Source of the DNA: Neisseriaceae bacterium
GTDB taxonomy: Bacteria; Pseudomonadota; Gammaproteobacteria; Burkholderiales; Neisseriaceae
Assembly (NCBI GenBank): GCA_017991555.1
Contig: JAGOQM010000009.1
Span: 62,001-126,000 of the forward strand
Length of the DNA stretch: 64,000 nt
Direction: 5' to 3'
Each line of letters opens with the position of its first letter. Position 1 is the stretch's first letter. The position numbers were made by a program, and so were the translations under genes. This document shows, one piece after another, positions 45,509 to 55,240 of the stretch. A model generated the notes under the pieces. It did no database searches. It worked only from the letters and a program-made list of their open reading frames with translations, and was not told the origin of the DNA.

Positions 45509-46149
45509 TCTGATCCTAAATATAAAGAGTGTGTTTGGATATAAGCCCACACATCTGGGTCAAGCACATCATTCACACGCTGCTGATGGGCAATTTTGTG
45601 ACGAATTTCTGACGAAGACACCAACATCGGGGACAAATCTAATATGCGTATTGTACCTTGTGTGGGTTCTGCGTCTAGTTTATTTGCGCTTTTTTTTGCC
45701 ATACAGGCCTGAATATCTGGATGTATTTGTGGCATTATGGCCGAATCGCGTGGCGCGACGGCAAAGTGGGTTAAAGCAAACAGTCGTTCAAAATGCCGCC
45801 ATGTGTGCAGCTGTGCCAACGAGTCTGCCCCCATTAACCACCAAAACACCACCTCTGGCCCATGCTCGGCGCGCATGGCTGCTAGGGTGTCGGCCGTATA
45901 GGTGGGGCCAGTGCGCACAATGTCCACGTCGCTGACGCGGGCATAGGGCAGCTTGGCCACGGCCAGCTGCGTCATGGCCAAGCGGTCTGCGGCCGAGGCC
46001 TGTCCGCGCTGATCCTTATGATAGGCGGCGCCCGCTGGAATAAAAATCAGCTCGTCGAGGCCGCACTGCTCGCGAAACGCTGCGGCCATGCGTACATGGC
46101 CCAGGTGAATCGGATCAAACGTGCCGCCAAACAGGCCAATTTTTTTCAT
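45505..46149 (-). CDS. nadD: Nicotinate-nucleotide adenylyltransferase
   Basis: A 214-residue NAD-biosynthesis enzyme that adenylates nicotinate mononucleotide. The nucleotidyltransferase motif is GGTFDPIHLGHVRMA; the C-terminal SSSEIRHKI supplies the ISSTxIR-type loop in a variant form. It lies 5 bp after the carbonic anhydrase gene and overlaps rsfS. Confidence 0.93.
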   Translation of the reverse strand: MKKIGLFGGTFDPIHLGHVRMAAAFREQCGLDELIFIPAGAAYHKDQRGQASAADRLAMTQLAVAKLPYARVSDVDIVRTGPTYTADTLAAMRAEHGPEVVFWWLMGADSLAQLHTWRHFERLFALTHFAVAPRDSAIMPQIHPDIQACMAKKSANKLDAEPTQGTIRILDLSPMLVSSSEIRHKIAHQQRVNDVLDPDVWAYIQTHSLYLGSE

Positions 46150-46154
46150 CCGCT

Positions 46155-46766
46155 TTACGCTTCTTCGTCGCTGGCTTCGGCCGCTTTTTCTGCCGCTGCG
46201 GCCACCACTGCATAGCCATCAACCACTTTATGCAGCTGCCCGGTGGTGGGGTGAATCACCAAGCCATGTATCGGTACTGCTTTAGGCATTAGTGGATGTT
46301 TCTTTATAATGTCGACGGTGTGACGCACGCTGTCGTCCACATTGTCGAAGCCTTTTAACCAGGTGTCTAAGTCAATCCCGGCGTTGCGTAAGGTTTCGAT
46401 CGACTTTTCCGTAATCCCTGCGGCCTTGGCGCGCTCTAACAGGTGTTCTGGGTCAAAGCCACGCATGCCGCAGTCCATGTGCGACACCACAAAAATCTCT
46501 TTCGCGCCCAGTTCTAACACCGCCACCAGCAGGCTACGCATCACCGAACCCCAAGGGTGAGTCACGAGGGCGCCGGCGTTTTTAATCAGCTTGGCGTCGC
46601 CATTTTTTAAGCCCATCGCCTTCGGCAACAGTTCAACAATGCGCGCATCCATGCATGACAGCACGGCAATTTGTTTGTTGGGAAATTTATCGGTAAAAAA
46701 CTGAACGTATTCACCTGAATCAACAAAGTCTTTGTTGAAATCCATGATTTCTTTTAGCACTGACAT
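46155..46766 (-). CDS. Beta-class carbonic anhydrase
   Basis: A 203-residue zinc enzyme for CO2 hydration. The zinc ligands are in SCMDARIVE and SHMDCGM (Cys, Asp/Arg dyad, His, Cys). Length and the spacing between motifs fit the short beta-CA branch related to YtiB. It is the first gene of an apparent operon with nadD and rsfS. Confidence 0.88.
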   Translation of the reverse strand: MSVLKEIMDFNKDFVDSGEYVQFFTDKFPNKQIAVLSCMDARIVELLPKAMGLKNGDAKLIKNAGALVTHPWGSVMRSLLVAVLELGAKEIFVVSHMDCGMRGFDPEHLLERAKAAGITEKSIETLRNAGIDLDTWLKGFDNVDDSVRHTVDIIKKHPLMPKAVPIHGLVIHPTTGQLHKVVDGYAVVAAAAEKAAEASDEEA

Positions 46767-47066
46767 AATGTATGTGACCTTAACAATATAGAAAACGGTA
46801 GAAATCCAGCTTATGGCGCACTTTTAGGTCAAAGCGGATGTCAATCTAGCAAGCCCGTCATGCTATCACGTTTTGACGGTTAGAGTAATCCTCTTAAAGG
46901 CTGATTAGCACCATCATATCAAGGCCCTATCGACCTTGATCTGGGTTTTGGGCCTACATTTATGACGCGTAACACTGACCGTCTCGACCCCTACGCACAA
47001 GCATGCTCAAGTTAAGCCTATGAGTTATAATCAAATCAGTCCCCTTTGTGCCGCCAGGAGCCCCTT
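46767..47066. other. 300-bp divergent promoter region
   Basis: No gene seen. It separates the minus-strand carbonic anhydrase operon from the plus-strand folM/folB genes. A perfect TATAAT lies at 47026-47031, 35 bp before folM, with a weak -35. An AGGCCC/GGGCCT inverted repeat lies near 46920-46956. Confidence 0.6.
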
Positions 47067-47837
47067 ATGCCGCAACCCATGCCTGATCAAAAAGTCATCC
47101 TCATCACCGGTGGCGCCAAACGCATTGGCCAAGCGCTGGTGCAACACTTCCATGATCAAGGTTGGTGGGTGTGCATTCACTGCCACCAGTCCACGGCGGC
47201 GGCGAACGCCTTAAGCGCCAGTCTACCCAATAGTGCCGTGTACACTCTAGACCTAACCCAAGAATATGAGGCTTTTAGCGCCCTCATCGAGGCCATTTAC
47301 CAACAGTATGGGCGACTGGACGCGCTGATCAACAACGCCTCCCGCTTTGAGCCCGATCACTTCTACGATTTTAAGCCCGATTCCTTCAACGCCCAAATGC
47401 AGGTCAACTTTAGGGCGCCGATGTATTTCAGTGCCGCCTATGGGGCAGCACTCAAGGCGCGCGAACAAGAAGGCGTGGTGATTCAGTTCCTAGACCAAAA
47501 GCTATTCAACCTCAATCCTGACTATTATGCTTATACGCTGTCTAAACTGGCGCTGAAAGAAAGCATCCGCATGAGCGCCATGGCCGCTGCGCCCTATTTG
47601 CGCATCAATGCCATTGCGCCAGGGCTGTCGCTCATCAGCGGCGACCAAACCCCAGAAAATTTTGCCAAAGCCCATGTAAAAACGGCCCTCGGGCGCGGCA
47701 CTGAATGCGCTGACCTGGCGGCGGCTGCCGACTACTTGGTCAACGCCCGCGCCGTCACCGGCCAAACCCTCACCGTCGACAACGGCCAGCATTTGGTGCC
47801 GCTGGATCGAGACGTGATGTTTACCGTCACCGAATAG
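47067..47837 (+). CDS. folM: SDR-family pteridine reductase (FolM-like)
   Basis: A 256-residue NADPH-dependent short-chain dehydrogenase. The cofactor loop reads TGGAKRIGQ (TGxxxRxG, as in pteridine reductases) and the catalytic pair is in YYAYTLSKLALKE. It probably reduces dihydromonapterin or dihydrofolate. The start at 47067 has AGGAG 6 bases upstream; an earlier in-frame ATG at 47046 has none. The following dihydroneopterin-aldolase-type gene strengthens the pterin assignment. Confidence 0.82.
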   Translation: MPQPMPDQKVILITGGAKRIGQALVQHFHDQGWWVCIHCHQSTAAANALSASLPNSAVYTLDLTQEYEAFSALIEAIYQQYGRLDALINNASRFEPDHFYDFKPDSFNAQMQVNFRAPMYFSAAYGAALKAREQEGVVIQFLDQKLFNLNPDYYAYTLSKLALKESIRMSAMAAAPYLRINAIAPGLSLISGDQTPENFAKAHVKTALGRGTECADLAAAADYLVNARAVTGQTLTVDNGQHLVPLDRDVMFTVTE

Positions 47838-47874
47838 CCTGACGGTCCGTCAGCCCCCATATTAAGGAGTGGTC

Positions 47875-48258
47875 ATGCAATCTGCCCTTTTCTTACGCGA
47901 TTACGACGTGATGTGCTTTATCGGCATCCACGACTTTGAACAAGGCGTCAAACAGCGCGTGCGCTTTAACATCCGCCTCGACCTGCCCTATTTGATCCCC
48001 CAGCAGGACGACATCGCGCAGGTATTTGATTATGATTTTTTACGCACCGCCATTGCCGAGCTCACCGAACACACCGTGTTTCAAACACAGGAATACCTGC
48101 TCGGCCAGGTGATGAAGCTGTGTTTCCGGGCGCCACAGGTGCAAGGCGTCTGCATCGAAACCAATAAAATCGACGTCTATCCAGACTGCGGCGGCGTGGG
48201 CTGTCGCTTAGACATCACCCGCGCTGAATGGCACAATCACAGCACACACTCACCTTAA
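47875..48258 (+). CDS. folB: Dihydroneopterin aldolase family protein (FolB/FolX-like)
   Basis: A 127-residue T-fold protein. FIGIHDFEQGVKQRVRFNIRL and VFDYDFLRTAIAELTEH are family motifs, and the late CIETNKIDVYPDCGGVGCRL contains the catalytic Lys region in variant form. It acts in folate (aldolase) or monapterin (epimerase) synthesis. AAGGAG lies 5 bases before the ATG, making this start better than GTG 47869. Confidence 0.8.
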   Translation: MQSALFLRDYDVMCFIGIHDFEQGVKQRVRFNIRLDLPYLIPQQDDIAQVFDYDFLRTAIAELTEHTVFQTQEYLLGQVMKLCFRAPQVQGVCIETNKIDVYPDCGGVGCRLDITRAEWHNHSTHSP

Positions 48259-48267
48259 GGAACCCTC

Positions 48268-48882
48268 ATGTCATTTTGGGATGAAAAATACGCCGTCGAC
48301 GCCTACCTATTCGGCGAAAGCCCCAACGTTTTTTTACAAGAAATGCTGCCGCAGCTGCCTAAGGGCAAGGCCCTCGGCATTGGCGAGGGGGAAGGACGCA
48401 ATGCGGTGTTTTTGGCCGAACACGGCTTTGACGTGGTGGGCATCGATGCATCGGCGGTGGGCTTGGCCAAGGCCGATGCGCTGGCAGCGCGCAGGGGCGT
48501 GCACATTCGCACCGAGGTCGCCGATCTACGTCAGTATGAGATGGCCGTCGACCACTACGACGTGGTCAGCCTGTTTTTCTGCCACCTGCCCCAGCCGCTG
48601 CGCACAGAGGTGCTGCAACAGGCCATGCGTAGCCTCAAGGTGGGCGGCATGCTGGTGATGATGCTGTACAACCCTGAACAGCGACAATACCAAACCGGCG
48701 GCCCCAAAGACTTGGCGCTACTGCCCACTTTAAGCGAAATCAGGGCCACCTTGGCGCCGCTGGAGGCCGTGGTGGCAGAAGAAGTGGTGCGCGAATTAAA
48801 CGAGGGCATCAACCATCAGGGCGCAAGCTCGGTGATTCAATACTTAGGACGCAAACCTGTGGCCACAGCCGCCGCATCCTAA
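48268..48882 (+). CDS. Class I SAM-dependent methyltransferase (TehB-like)
   Basis: A 204-residue Rossmann methyltransferase. Motif I is LGIGEGEGRNAVFLAEHGF, followed by the acidic VVGIDASAVGLAKA and the YDVVSLFFCHLP motif. The opening WDEKYAVDAYLFGESPN is shared with TehB/thiopurine-type detoxifying methyltransferases. It sits 9 bp after the folB-like gene. Its substrate is unknown. Confidence 0.83.
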   Translation: MSFWDEKYAVDAYLFGESPNVFLQEMLPQLPKGKALGIGEGEGRNAVFLAEHGFDVVGIDASAVGLAKADALAARRGVHIRTEVADLRQYEMAVDHYDVVSLFFCHLPQPLRTEVLQQAMRSLKVGGMLVMMLYNPEQRQYQTGGPKDLALLPTLSEIRATLAPLEAVVAEEVVRELNEGINHQGASSVIQYLGRKPVATAAAS

Positions 48883-48900
48883 GCGCCTGACGCAAACCAT

Positions 48901-48927
48901 AAAAAAGCGGCCACTGGCCGCTTTTTT
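48901..48927. terminator. Bidirectional terminator between convergent genes
   Basis: AAAAAAGCGGCCA-CTGGCCGCTTTTTT, symmetric, between the methyltransferase and parC. Confidence 0.9.
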
Positions 48928-48949
48928 CACGCTTTAATGACTCATGGCA

Positions 48950-51289
48950 CTATTCGCCGCCAGTGCCGTCATCCACATGGCTCAGTTCGCCCAACACCGG
49001 TAGTTCTTTACCGCGGCGGGCGCGCTTGTTCAAGATGTCATTAACCCGCACCTTTTCCGTGCTCAAGCCACCACGCGGGCCTACGATGTGACAGGTCACC
49101 TGCGCTTGCTCAGTCACACAGGCCGACTTCAAGACTTCTTTGTCCACCATGCGCATCAGCTGGAGGCCCCGGCCCTTGCTCATCAGCTTCAACTCGCTGA
49201 GGCCAAAGGCCAACACGCGGTTGTCGCTCGACGCCAACACCAAGCAGGTACCTGATTCTGGCGCCAGGCTGGCCGCGCTCACCGCGATGGGGGCCAATAA
49301 GGTTTCGCCCGCCTCTAACGTCATGAAGGCCTTACCCGCCTTCACGCGGCTAATCATGTCTTTCAGCTTCGAAATGTAGCCGTAGCCGCCGGTGTGGCTC
49401 ATCACATATAAATCTTCTGGCAACCCGGTCAACACGTGTGCCACCTGCGCCCCGTCTTGCAGCTCTACCAACGACCCAATCGGCGCGCCATCACCGCGGC
49501 CACTAGGCACGTCGGCGGCGTCAATGGTGTAGGCGCGACCCAGGGTGTCCAACACCACCACCGGCCAAATGGTCCGGCCTTCTAAGACCTGACGCAGGTC
49601 GTCGCCTTCTTTAAAGGTGGTCTGGCTTAGGTCTAAATGATGGCCAGAGCGGGCGCGCAGCCAGCCCTGCTGCGACAGAATCAGGGTAATCGGCTCGTCG
49701 GCCGTGCTTTGGGTCAAGACAGCGCGGTCGGCCGACTCAATCAGGGTACGGCGGGCGTCACCAAATTTTTTGGTGTCCTCGTTGATTTCTTTGATGATTA
49801 AGCGACGCTTGGCGTTGTCGTCACCCAGAATACGGTTCAGCTCGTCGCGCTCTTCTTTCAGCTTGTTCAACTCTTGCTCGAGTTTAATGCCTTCTAAACG
49901 CGCCAGCTGGCGTAAGCGAATCTCTAAAATGTCTTCGGCTTGAATTTCGCTCAGTGCAAACGCGCTCATTAAGTCTTGCTTGGGCTCGTCGGCCTCGCGA
50001 ATCACGCGAATCACTTCATCGATGTTCAAAAAAGCAATCATGCGACCATCAAGAATGTGAATGCGCTTATCCACTTGGCCCAAGCGATGGGTCAAGCGGC
50101 GGGTCACGGTGAGGGTACGAAAATCGACCCATTCATTCAAAATGGCTTTGAGGTTTTTTTGAGCGGGCCGCCCGTCCATGCCCAACATCACCAGGTTGAA
50201 GGACACGTTGCCTTCCAAACTGGTTTGCGACAGCATGACGTTCATGAATTCTTCGGTGTCAATGCGGCTAGACTTAGGCTCAAACACCAAGCGCACTGGG
50301 TTTTGGCTGTCGGATTCATCGCGCACGCGGTCCAGCAACGACAGCATCAAAGCCTTGAGGTTTTGCTGCTCTTGATTCAGGGTTTTTTTGCCAGACTTGG
50401 GCTTGGGATTGGTTAAGTCTTCAATCTCGGCCAGTACTTTTTGCGCACTGCTGCCAGGCGGTAGTTCGTTCACGATGACGCGCCACTGCCCGCGCGCCAG
50501 TTTTTCAATGTCGTAACGGGCGCGCACGCGCACGCTGCCGCGGCCGCTTTCATAAGTGGCCAACATGTCTTCTGGCGAGGTGATGATCTGGCCACCCCCG
50601 GCAAAATCTGGCCCTTTCACATAGGCCATCAGCTCTTCTGTGCTCAAGCGGCGATTTTTCAATAAGGCCACGGCGGCTTCGGCCACTTCGGTGAGGTTGT
50701 GAGACGGAATTTCGGTGGCCAGGCCCACGGCAATCCCCGAGGCGCCGTTAAGCAACACCATCGGCAAGCGGGCCGGCAACACCTGCGGCTCAAAGAAGGC
50801 ACCGTCATAGTTGGGTGCAAAATCCACCGTGCCCATGTCGATTTCAGACAGCAAAAGGTCGGCAATCGGGGTCAGGCGGGCTTCAGTGTAACGCATGGCG
50901 GCGGCACCGTCGCCGTCACGTGAACCAAAGTTACCAATGCCATCAATCAGCGGGTAGCGCAGGGTAAAGTCTTGCGCCATCCGCACCATCGCATCGTAAG
51001 CCGAGGCGTCGCCATGAGGGTGGTATTTACCCAAAATTTCGCCCACCACGCGCGCCGACTTCACCGGCTTGGCGCCGTGTACCAGGCCCATGTCTTTCAT
51101 GGCGTACAAAATTCGGCGCTGCACTGGCTTCTGGCCGTCGGTTACTTCAGGGAGGGCTCGGCCCTTAACCACACTCATGGCATATTCTAAATAAGCACGC
51201 TCGGCGTAAGCGCCTAACGCCAAATAATCATCGCCCACAACCACGGGCTCTGTTGCTTCAGCAGAATGTTCAGGTTGGTTTTCTAACAT
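48950..51289 (-). CDS. parC: DNA topoisomerase IV subunit A
   Basis: A 779-residue catalytic subunit that decatenates daughter chromosomes. The active Tyr134 is in [10 protein letters not shown]. The quinolone-determining region reads [14 protein letters not shown], so Ala95 occupies the position of E. coli Ser80 and Asp99 that of Glu84. The C-terminal half is a beta-pinwheel with repeated blades. ParE is not in the window. Confidence 0.95.
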   Translation of the reverse strand: MLENQPEHSAEATEPVVVGDDYLALGAYAERAYLEYAMSVVKGRALPEVTDGQKPVQRRILYAMKDMGLVHGAKPVKSARVVGEILGKYHPHGDASAYDAMVRMAQDFTLRYPLIDGIGNFGSRDGDGAAAMRYTEARLTPIADLLLSEIDMGTVDFAPNYDGAFFEPQVLPARLPMVLLNGASGIAVGLATEIPSHNLTEVAEAAVALLKNRRLSTEELMAYVKGPDFAGGGQIITSPEDMLATYESGRGSVRVRARYDIEKLARGQWRVIVNELPPGSSAQKVLAEIEDLTNPKPKSGKKTLNQEQQNLKALMLSLLDRVRDESDSQNPVRLVFEPKSSRIDTEEFMNVMLSQTSLEGNVSFNLVMLGMDGRPAQKNLKAILNEWVDFRTLTVTRRLTHRLGQVDKRIHILDGRMIAFLNIDEVIRVIREADEPKQDLMSAFALSEIQAEDILEIRLRQLARLEGIKLEQELNKLKEERDELNRILGDDNAKRRLIIKEINEDTKKFGDARRTLIESADRAVLTQSTADEPITLILSQQGWLRARSGHHLDLSQTTFKEGDDLRQVLEGRTIWPVVVLDTLGRAYTIDAADVPSGRGDGAPIGSLVELQDGAQVAHVLTGLPEDLYVMSHTGGYGYISKLKDMISRVKAGKAFMTLEAGETLLAPIAVSAASLAPESGTCLVLASSDNRVLAFGLSELKLMSKGRGLQLMRMVDKEVLKSACVTEQAQVTCHIVGPRGGLSTEKVRVNDILNKRARRGKELPVLGELSHVDDGTGGE

Positions 51290-51432
51290 AGTGTGGTCAC
51301 ATACCCTTCAGATTACTTTAAACTCGATTAAGCACTTCAAACAGTACTAGTGCGCATATTTAAGCATAATTTTGCTTCTTGAACACCATTTTGCGATCAA
51401 CTTATGCCAAACGGCAAAGCCTGCCCTCTGTT

Positions 51433-53241
51433 TTACGCCTCTTCGGCGTGATGTTCGGCCAACAACGCCATCAGTTCTGGGCCAAACGTGTCCAGCTTTT
51501 TCTCGCCCATACCGTAGACGCAGGCCAGTTCGGCCTGAGTGGTGGGCATGGTTTGCACAATTTCGCGGAAGGTTCGATCGGCAAAGATCACATACGCCGG
51601 CACGGCGTCGGCCAAGGCTTGCTCACGGCGCCAGCCGCGTAACGCCTGCCACAGCCGCTCTTCGCGCTCGGTACGCAGCCATTTTTCGACCGGCCCTTGC
51701 GTTTGCGCCTTGTCGCGCTTGAGCGGGCGCATCGACACCTGCCGCTGGCTGGTCAGCACTTGGCGCGAGGCTTCGGTTAAAATCAGCGCCTGATTATGGG
51801 TGAGGTCAATGTCCAACAGGCCCTGCGCCACGCACTGGCGCACCACGGCGCGCCATTCTTTGTCGTTAAGCTGGTCGCCAATGCCAAAGGTGGAGAGCGT
51901 TTGATGATTTTGATAGCGCACGTAGTCGCTGTTCTTACCTTTCAACACGTCTATGACGTGAGAAGCACTGAAACGCTGACCGACGCGATACACGCACGAC
52001 AATAGTTTTTGCACCAGCTCGGTGGCGTCAAACTGCTGCGGCGGGTGTTCACACTGGTCGCAGTGGCCGCAGGGCGTGCTTTCTTCTTCAAAGTAAGACA
52101 GTAAAGGCACGCGGCGACAGCCTGAGGTTTCACAAAAGGCCAGCATGGCGTCCAGCTTTTGTAGCTCTACCTGCTTTTGTAAGTCGGTTTGCTGGCCGTC
52201 CATGATCATCTGCCGGCGCATCACTAGGTCATTGAGGCCGTAACACAGCCAGCTGATGGCGGGCAGGCCATCGCGCCCGGCGCGGCCCGACTCTTGGTAA
52301 AAGTTTTCCACGCTGCTGGGCAGGTCTAAATGGGCGACAAAACGCACGTCGGGCTTGTCGATGCCCATGCCAAAAGCCACGGTAGCGACGATGATGACGC
52401 CGTCTTCTTGGGTAAATTTCTTTTGGTTGGCGTTGCGCACGTCGAGGTCTAGCCGAGCGTGGTAGGGCAAGGCGTCAAAGCCTTCGCTACGCAACAGCTC
52501 CGCCACCTCTTCCACGCGCTTACGCGACAGGCAATACACAATACCGCTTTGGCCCACGCCTTGTCGTTTCAAAAACGACACCAGCTGCTTTTTGCCGTTG
52601 TTTTTTTCCACCACCTGATAATAAATATTGGGGCGGTCAAAGCTGGCTAAAAACGTTTGTGCGTCCTGTAGGCGCAAATAATGCACCATATCCGCCTGGG
52701 TTTCCGAATCGGCGGTGGCGGTGAGGGCAATGCGGGGCACGTGGGGGAATTCATCGGCCAACACCCCCAGCTGTTGGTATTCAGGCCGAAAGTCGTGGCC
52801 CCATTGGCTCACGCAGTGGGCTTCATCAATGGCAAACAGGCTGATGTTGAGCGACTTTAAAAACCGAATAAACTTGGGGCTCACCACTCGCTCTGGCGCC
52901 ACGTACAACAGCTTCAGGCTGCCATCATAAGCGTCGTCGGCAATGCGTCGTGCTTCTTCGCTAGACGTCCCGCTGTTGACGCTGCCGGCGTTCACACCGA
53001 CCGCGCGCAGGCTGGCCACCTGATCGGCCATCAGGGCAATGAGGGGCGACACCACCACGGTGAGGCCTTCCTTCATCAAGGCTGGAATTTGATAGCACAA
53101 CGATTTACCGCCACCGGTGGGCATCAACACCATCACGTTGCTATTTTGGTTTAGGGCCTGAACGATTGCGGCCTGATTGCCTCTAAACTCGGCATACCCA
53201 AAAACGTGTTGTAAAATATGTTGTGCGCTTAAGTCAGACAT
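51433..53241 (-). CDS. recQ: ATP-dependent DNA helicase RecQ
   Basis: A 602-residue 3'-5' helicase of recombination and repair. Walker A is PTGGGKSLCYQIP, Walker B is DEAH in FAIDEAHCVSQWGHDFRPEY, and the RQC zinc site is in CRRVPLLSYF to CGHCDQC. A single HRDC domain ends the protein (LWQALRGWRREQALA). The start MSDLSAQHILQ matches the usual N-terminus; a TTG further upstream (53301) is less likely. Confidence 0.95.
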   Translation of the reverse strand: MSDLSAQHILQHVFGYAEFRGNQAAIVQALNQNSNVMVLMPTGGGKSLCYQIPALMKEGLTVVVSPLIALMADQVASLRAVGVNAGSVNSGTSSEEARRIADDAYDGSLKLLYVAPERVVSPKFIRFLKSLNISLFAIDEAHCVSQWGHDFRPEYQQLGVLADEFPHVPRIALTATADSETQADMVHYLRLQDAQTFLASFDRPNIYYQVVEKNNGKKQLVSFLKRQGVGQSGIVYCLSRKRVEEVAELLRSEGFDALPYHARLDLDVRNANQKKFTQEDGVIIVATVAFGMGIDKPDVRFVAHLDLPSSVENFYQESGRAGRDGLPAISWLCYGLNDLVMRRQMIMDGQQTDLQKQVELQKLDAMLAFCETSGCRRVPLLSYFEEESTPCGHCDQCEHPPQQFDATELVQKLLSCVYRVGQRFSASHVIDVLKGKNSDYVRYQNHQTLSTFGIGDQLNDKEWRAVVRQCVAQGLLDIDLTHNQALILTEASRQVLTSQRQVSMRPLKRDKAQTQGPVEKWLRTEREERLWQALRGWRREQALADAVPAYVIFADRTFREIVQTMPTTQAELACVYGMGEKKLDTFGPELMALLAEHHAEEA

Positions 53242-53398
53242 GTTGATACTGTTATCCCGATGACGACGGCCAAACCATTTGGCCTTCTGAATGAAAGACA
53301 AGGCGCCTACCCGAGCGGCAAAATTTGCCCCTCATGGTGACGACTTTTGTTACACTACTGATTTCTAATGCCGATTTAACCATACGAAGGATGTCCGC

Positions 53399-53830
53399 AT
53401 GACCCTCAAACCTTATTTAGGCGTATTCGCTGGCGCCAGCCTGTTGTTTCTAGCAGCCTGTGGCACCACGACGCCCAGCAGCTCGGGTAAGAACTGGCTG
53501 TCTTTAGGGGTGTCGCAAAACAGCAATATTCTGCATGAGCTGGATCAAACCAGCATCAAGAAAAATGGCCAAGTGGTGACTTTTCGCGACAAAAAAACCT
53601 TTTCAGACATCAGCAAAGAGCATTTTCAATATTTACCTAAGCATAAATATTCTTTGAATACTTGGGAAATGAACTGCGCCAATAAGACCTATCGCCTCGT
53701 GGCCACAGAACTCATGGCAGAAAATGGTACTCAGGTTTGGCAAAAGACGTTTGATTTTAACACAGCCCCTACGCGTAAAATCGTGGCGGGCTCTTCTACC
53801 GACAAACAATATCAAGCCGTTTGTCGCTAG
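53399..53830 (+). CDS. Surface-adhesin E-like lipoprotein
   Basis: A 143-residue lipoprotein with signal and lipobox LAAC (Cys21). The mature domain has the pattern of the surface-adhesin protein E family: DQTSIKKNGQVVTFRDKKTF, a central EMNCANKTYRLV and a terminal QYQAVCR, which would form one disulfide. Relatives are small outer-surface or periplasmic proteins, some of which bind host proteins; here the role is unknown. GAAGGA precedes the ATG. Confidence 0.8.
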   Translation: MTLKPYLGVFAGASLLFLAACGTTTPSSSGKNWLSLGVSQNSNILHELDQTSIKKNGQVVTFRDKKTFSDISKEHFQYLPKHKYSLNTWEMNCANKTYRLVATELMAENGTQVWQKTFDFNTAPTRKIVAGSSTDKQYQAVCR

Positions 53831-53847
53831 CCGGAGAAAGTAAGCCC

Positions 53848-54168
53848 ATGAACCGTTCCTTATTTTGCCTCATTACGGCGGCCGCGCTGAGCAGCGCCGC
53901 TTGGGCGCAAACCCCTGTCGAAGCCGAACTGCTGTCGGCGCAGATGAACTATCAGCAAGCCTTAAGAGCGCAGCAAAACTTTAAAGGCCAAGTAAGCGAA
54001 ACCGAAAGCCGCCTGCAAATGGCCAAACAGCGTTTACAAGGCCTACAGCAAGAGGTACAAACCTTGGAAACCCGAATGGGTGAACTGAGCCAGCAACACA
54101 GCAGCGCTCAGGCCACGCTCGAGCAGGCCGGTCAGCGGCTTGATGCCGCCTGGGCCGCATCGCGCTAA
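53848..54168 (+). CDS. Periplasmic coiled-coil protein of unknown function
   Basis: A 106-residue protein with a signal peptide ending AAWAQ and a single long heptad-rich helix (about 30-100, e.g. ESRLQMAKQRLQGLQQEVQT). It follows the adhesin-E-like gene by 17 bp with a GGAG site and is probably co-transcribed. No enzymatic motif. Confidence 0.75.
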   Translation: MNRSLFCLITAAALSSAAWAQTPVEAELLSAQMNYQQALRAQQNFKGQVSETESRLQMAKQRLQGLQQEVQTLETRMGELSQQHSSAQATLEQAGQRLDAAWAASR

Positions 54169-54173
54169 ACGCC

Positions 54174-54195
54174 ACCCCCGCAAGGGGGTTTTATT
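54174..54195 (+). terminator. Short terminator after the coiled-coil gene
   Basis: ACCCCC-GCAA-GGGGGT followed by TTTATTTT. Confidence 0.75.
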
Positions 54196-54694
54196 TTGCC
54201 TGACACTGCTGGCGTACCTTGGCCACGGCCTGATCTAGCTTGGTGCCATTAACCAAGCCATAAATGGGCTCACGAGCACGACAGCGCTCACTGTACACCA
54301 ACGTAAACGGCACCCCGCCGGACACGTTGCCAATGGTTTTAAACCACTGTGCGCTGTCGCCCTTCAGCAGCCAAATCGGGTAGTTCACCGGCACTTCTTT
54401 AATGAATTTGGCAATGTTTTTCGGTTCGTCCAAGGCCACGCTGAGCACCTTCACCCGTGGGGTTAATTTGCTTTGCTGCTGTTTTTTTGCCCACTGATTT
54501 AACTCTGGAATTTCTTTACGGCAGGGCGCACACCAGGTTGCCCAGACGTTTAACACCTTAATGTCGGGCCCATTATCAAACAGGGTTTGGGGTTTTTGCG
54601 TTTGCCAATCCACCAGCTGTGGCGTGGCGCTCCATGCCGCTGAGCTCGCCAAAGCCAAACCCAAACCCAATGCTGCGGCCCGTAATGTGTTCAT
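54191..54694 (-). CDS. TlpA/ResA-like periplasmic thioredoxin
   Basis: A 167-residue thiol-disulfide protein. A signal peptide (LGLGLALASSAAWSA) precedes a thioredoxin fold with the redox site WATWCAPCRKEIPEL. GGVPFTLVY supplies the cis-Pro loop. Two extra cysteines near the C-terminus may pair. It may reduce apocytochromes for heme attachment. The start at 54694 has AAAGGA 6 bases upstream; a longer frame to 54745 does not. Confidence 0.86.
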   Translation of the reverse strand: MNTLRAAALGLGLALASSAAWSATPQLVDWQTQKPQTLFDNGPDIKVLNVWATWCAPCRKEIPELNQWAKKQQQSKLTPRVKVLSVALDEPKNIAKFIKEVPVNYPIWLLKGDSAQWFKTIGNVSGGVPFTLVYSERCRAREPIYGLVNGTKLDQAVAKVRQQCQAK

Positions 54695-54886
54695 GCCGTA
54701 TCCTTTAATGATTAAAAACAACCTTTTTGCAGGCTGCCTCATCATACCAAAGCCGCTTCTTGGGCACCACCGCCAGCCATCATAAACGAGCTCAATCAGC
54801 CCAATAAAATCCCATTGAGGTGTGCTTGATGAGGCCGAGCAATGTTATAATCAGGGCATTATTGATTTGATTTACCTAGGATGTTT

Positions 54887-55237
54887 ATGGCCATTACCCT
54901 ATTCCACAACCCACGCTGCTCGAAGTCGCGTGAGGCCCTCGCGGCGTTACAAGACCTAGGCCACACCCCAGAAGTGGTGCTGTACCTAGAGACGCCGCCA
55001 GATGCGGCCACGCTGACGGCGATGTTAGCCAAGCTAGGCCTGCCGGCCCGGTCACTGTTGCGCACCAAAGAAGCCGAGTACGCCGAACTAGGGCTGGCCG
55101 ATGCGGGTTTGAGCGATGCACAGCTCATTGCCGCCATGGTGAGCCATCCTAAGCTGATCGAACGCCCTATTGCCATCGTCGGCGAGCGCGCCGCCGTTGG
55201 CCGTCCCTTAGACAACATTTTGGCCCTATTGGCGTAA
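54887..55237 (+). CDS. arsC: ArsC/YfgD-family arsenate-reductase-like protein
   Basis: A 116-residue glutaredoxin-type ArsC relative. The active site is HNPRCSKSREAL, with the reactive Cys, and the family Arg is in HPKLIERPI. The pattern (VVLYLETPPDAATL) is that of E. coli YfgD, for which arsenate reduction is not certain. ATG 54887 with AGGA 5 bases away is preferred over 54881. It is followed 3 bp later by the next gene. Confidence 0.87.
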   Translation: MAITLFHNPRCSKSREALAALQDLGHTPEVVLYLETPPDAATLTAMLAKLGLPARSLLRTKEAEYAELGLADAGLSDAQLIAAMVSHPKLIERPIAIVGERAAVGRPLDNILALLA

Positions 55238-55240
55238 ACC

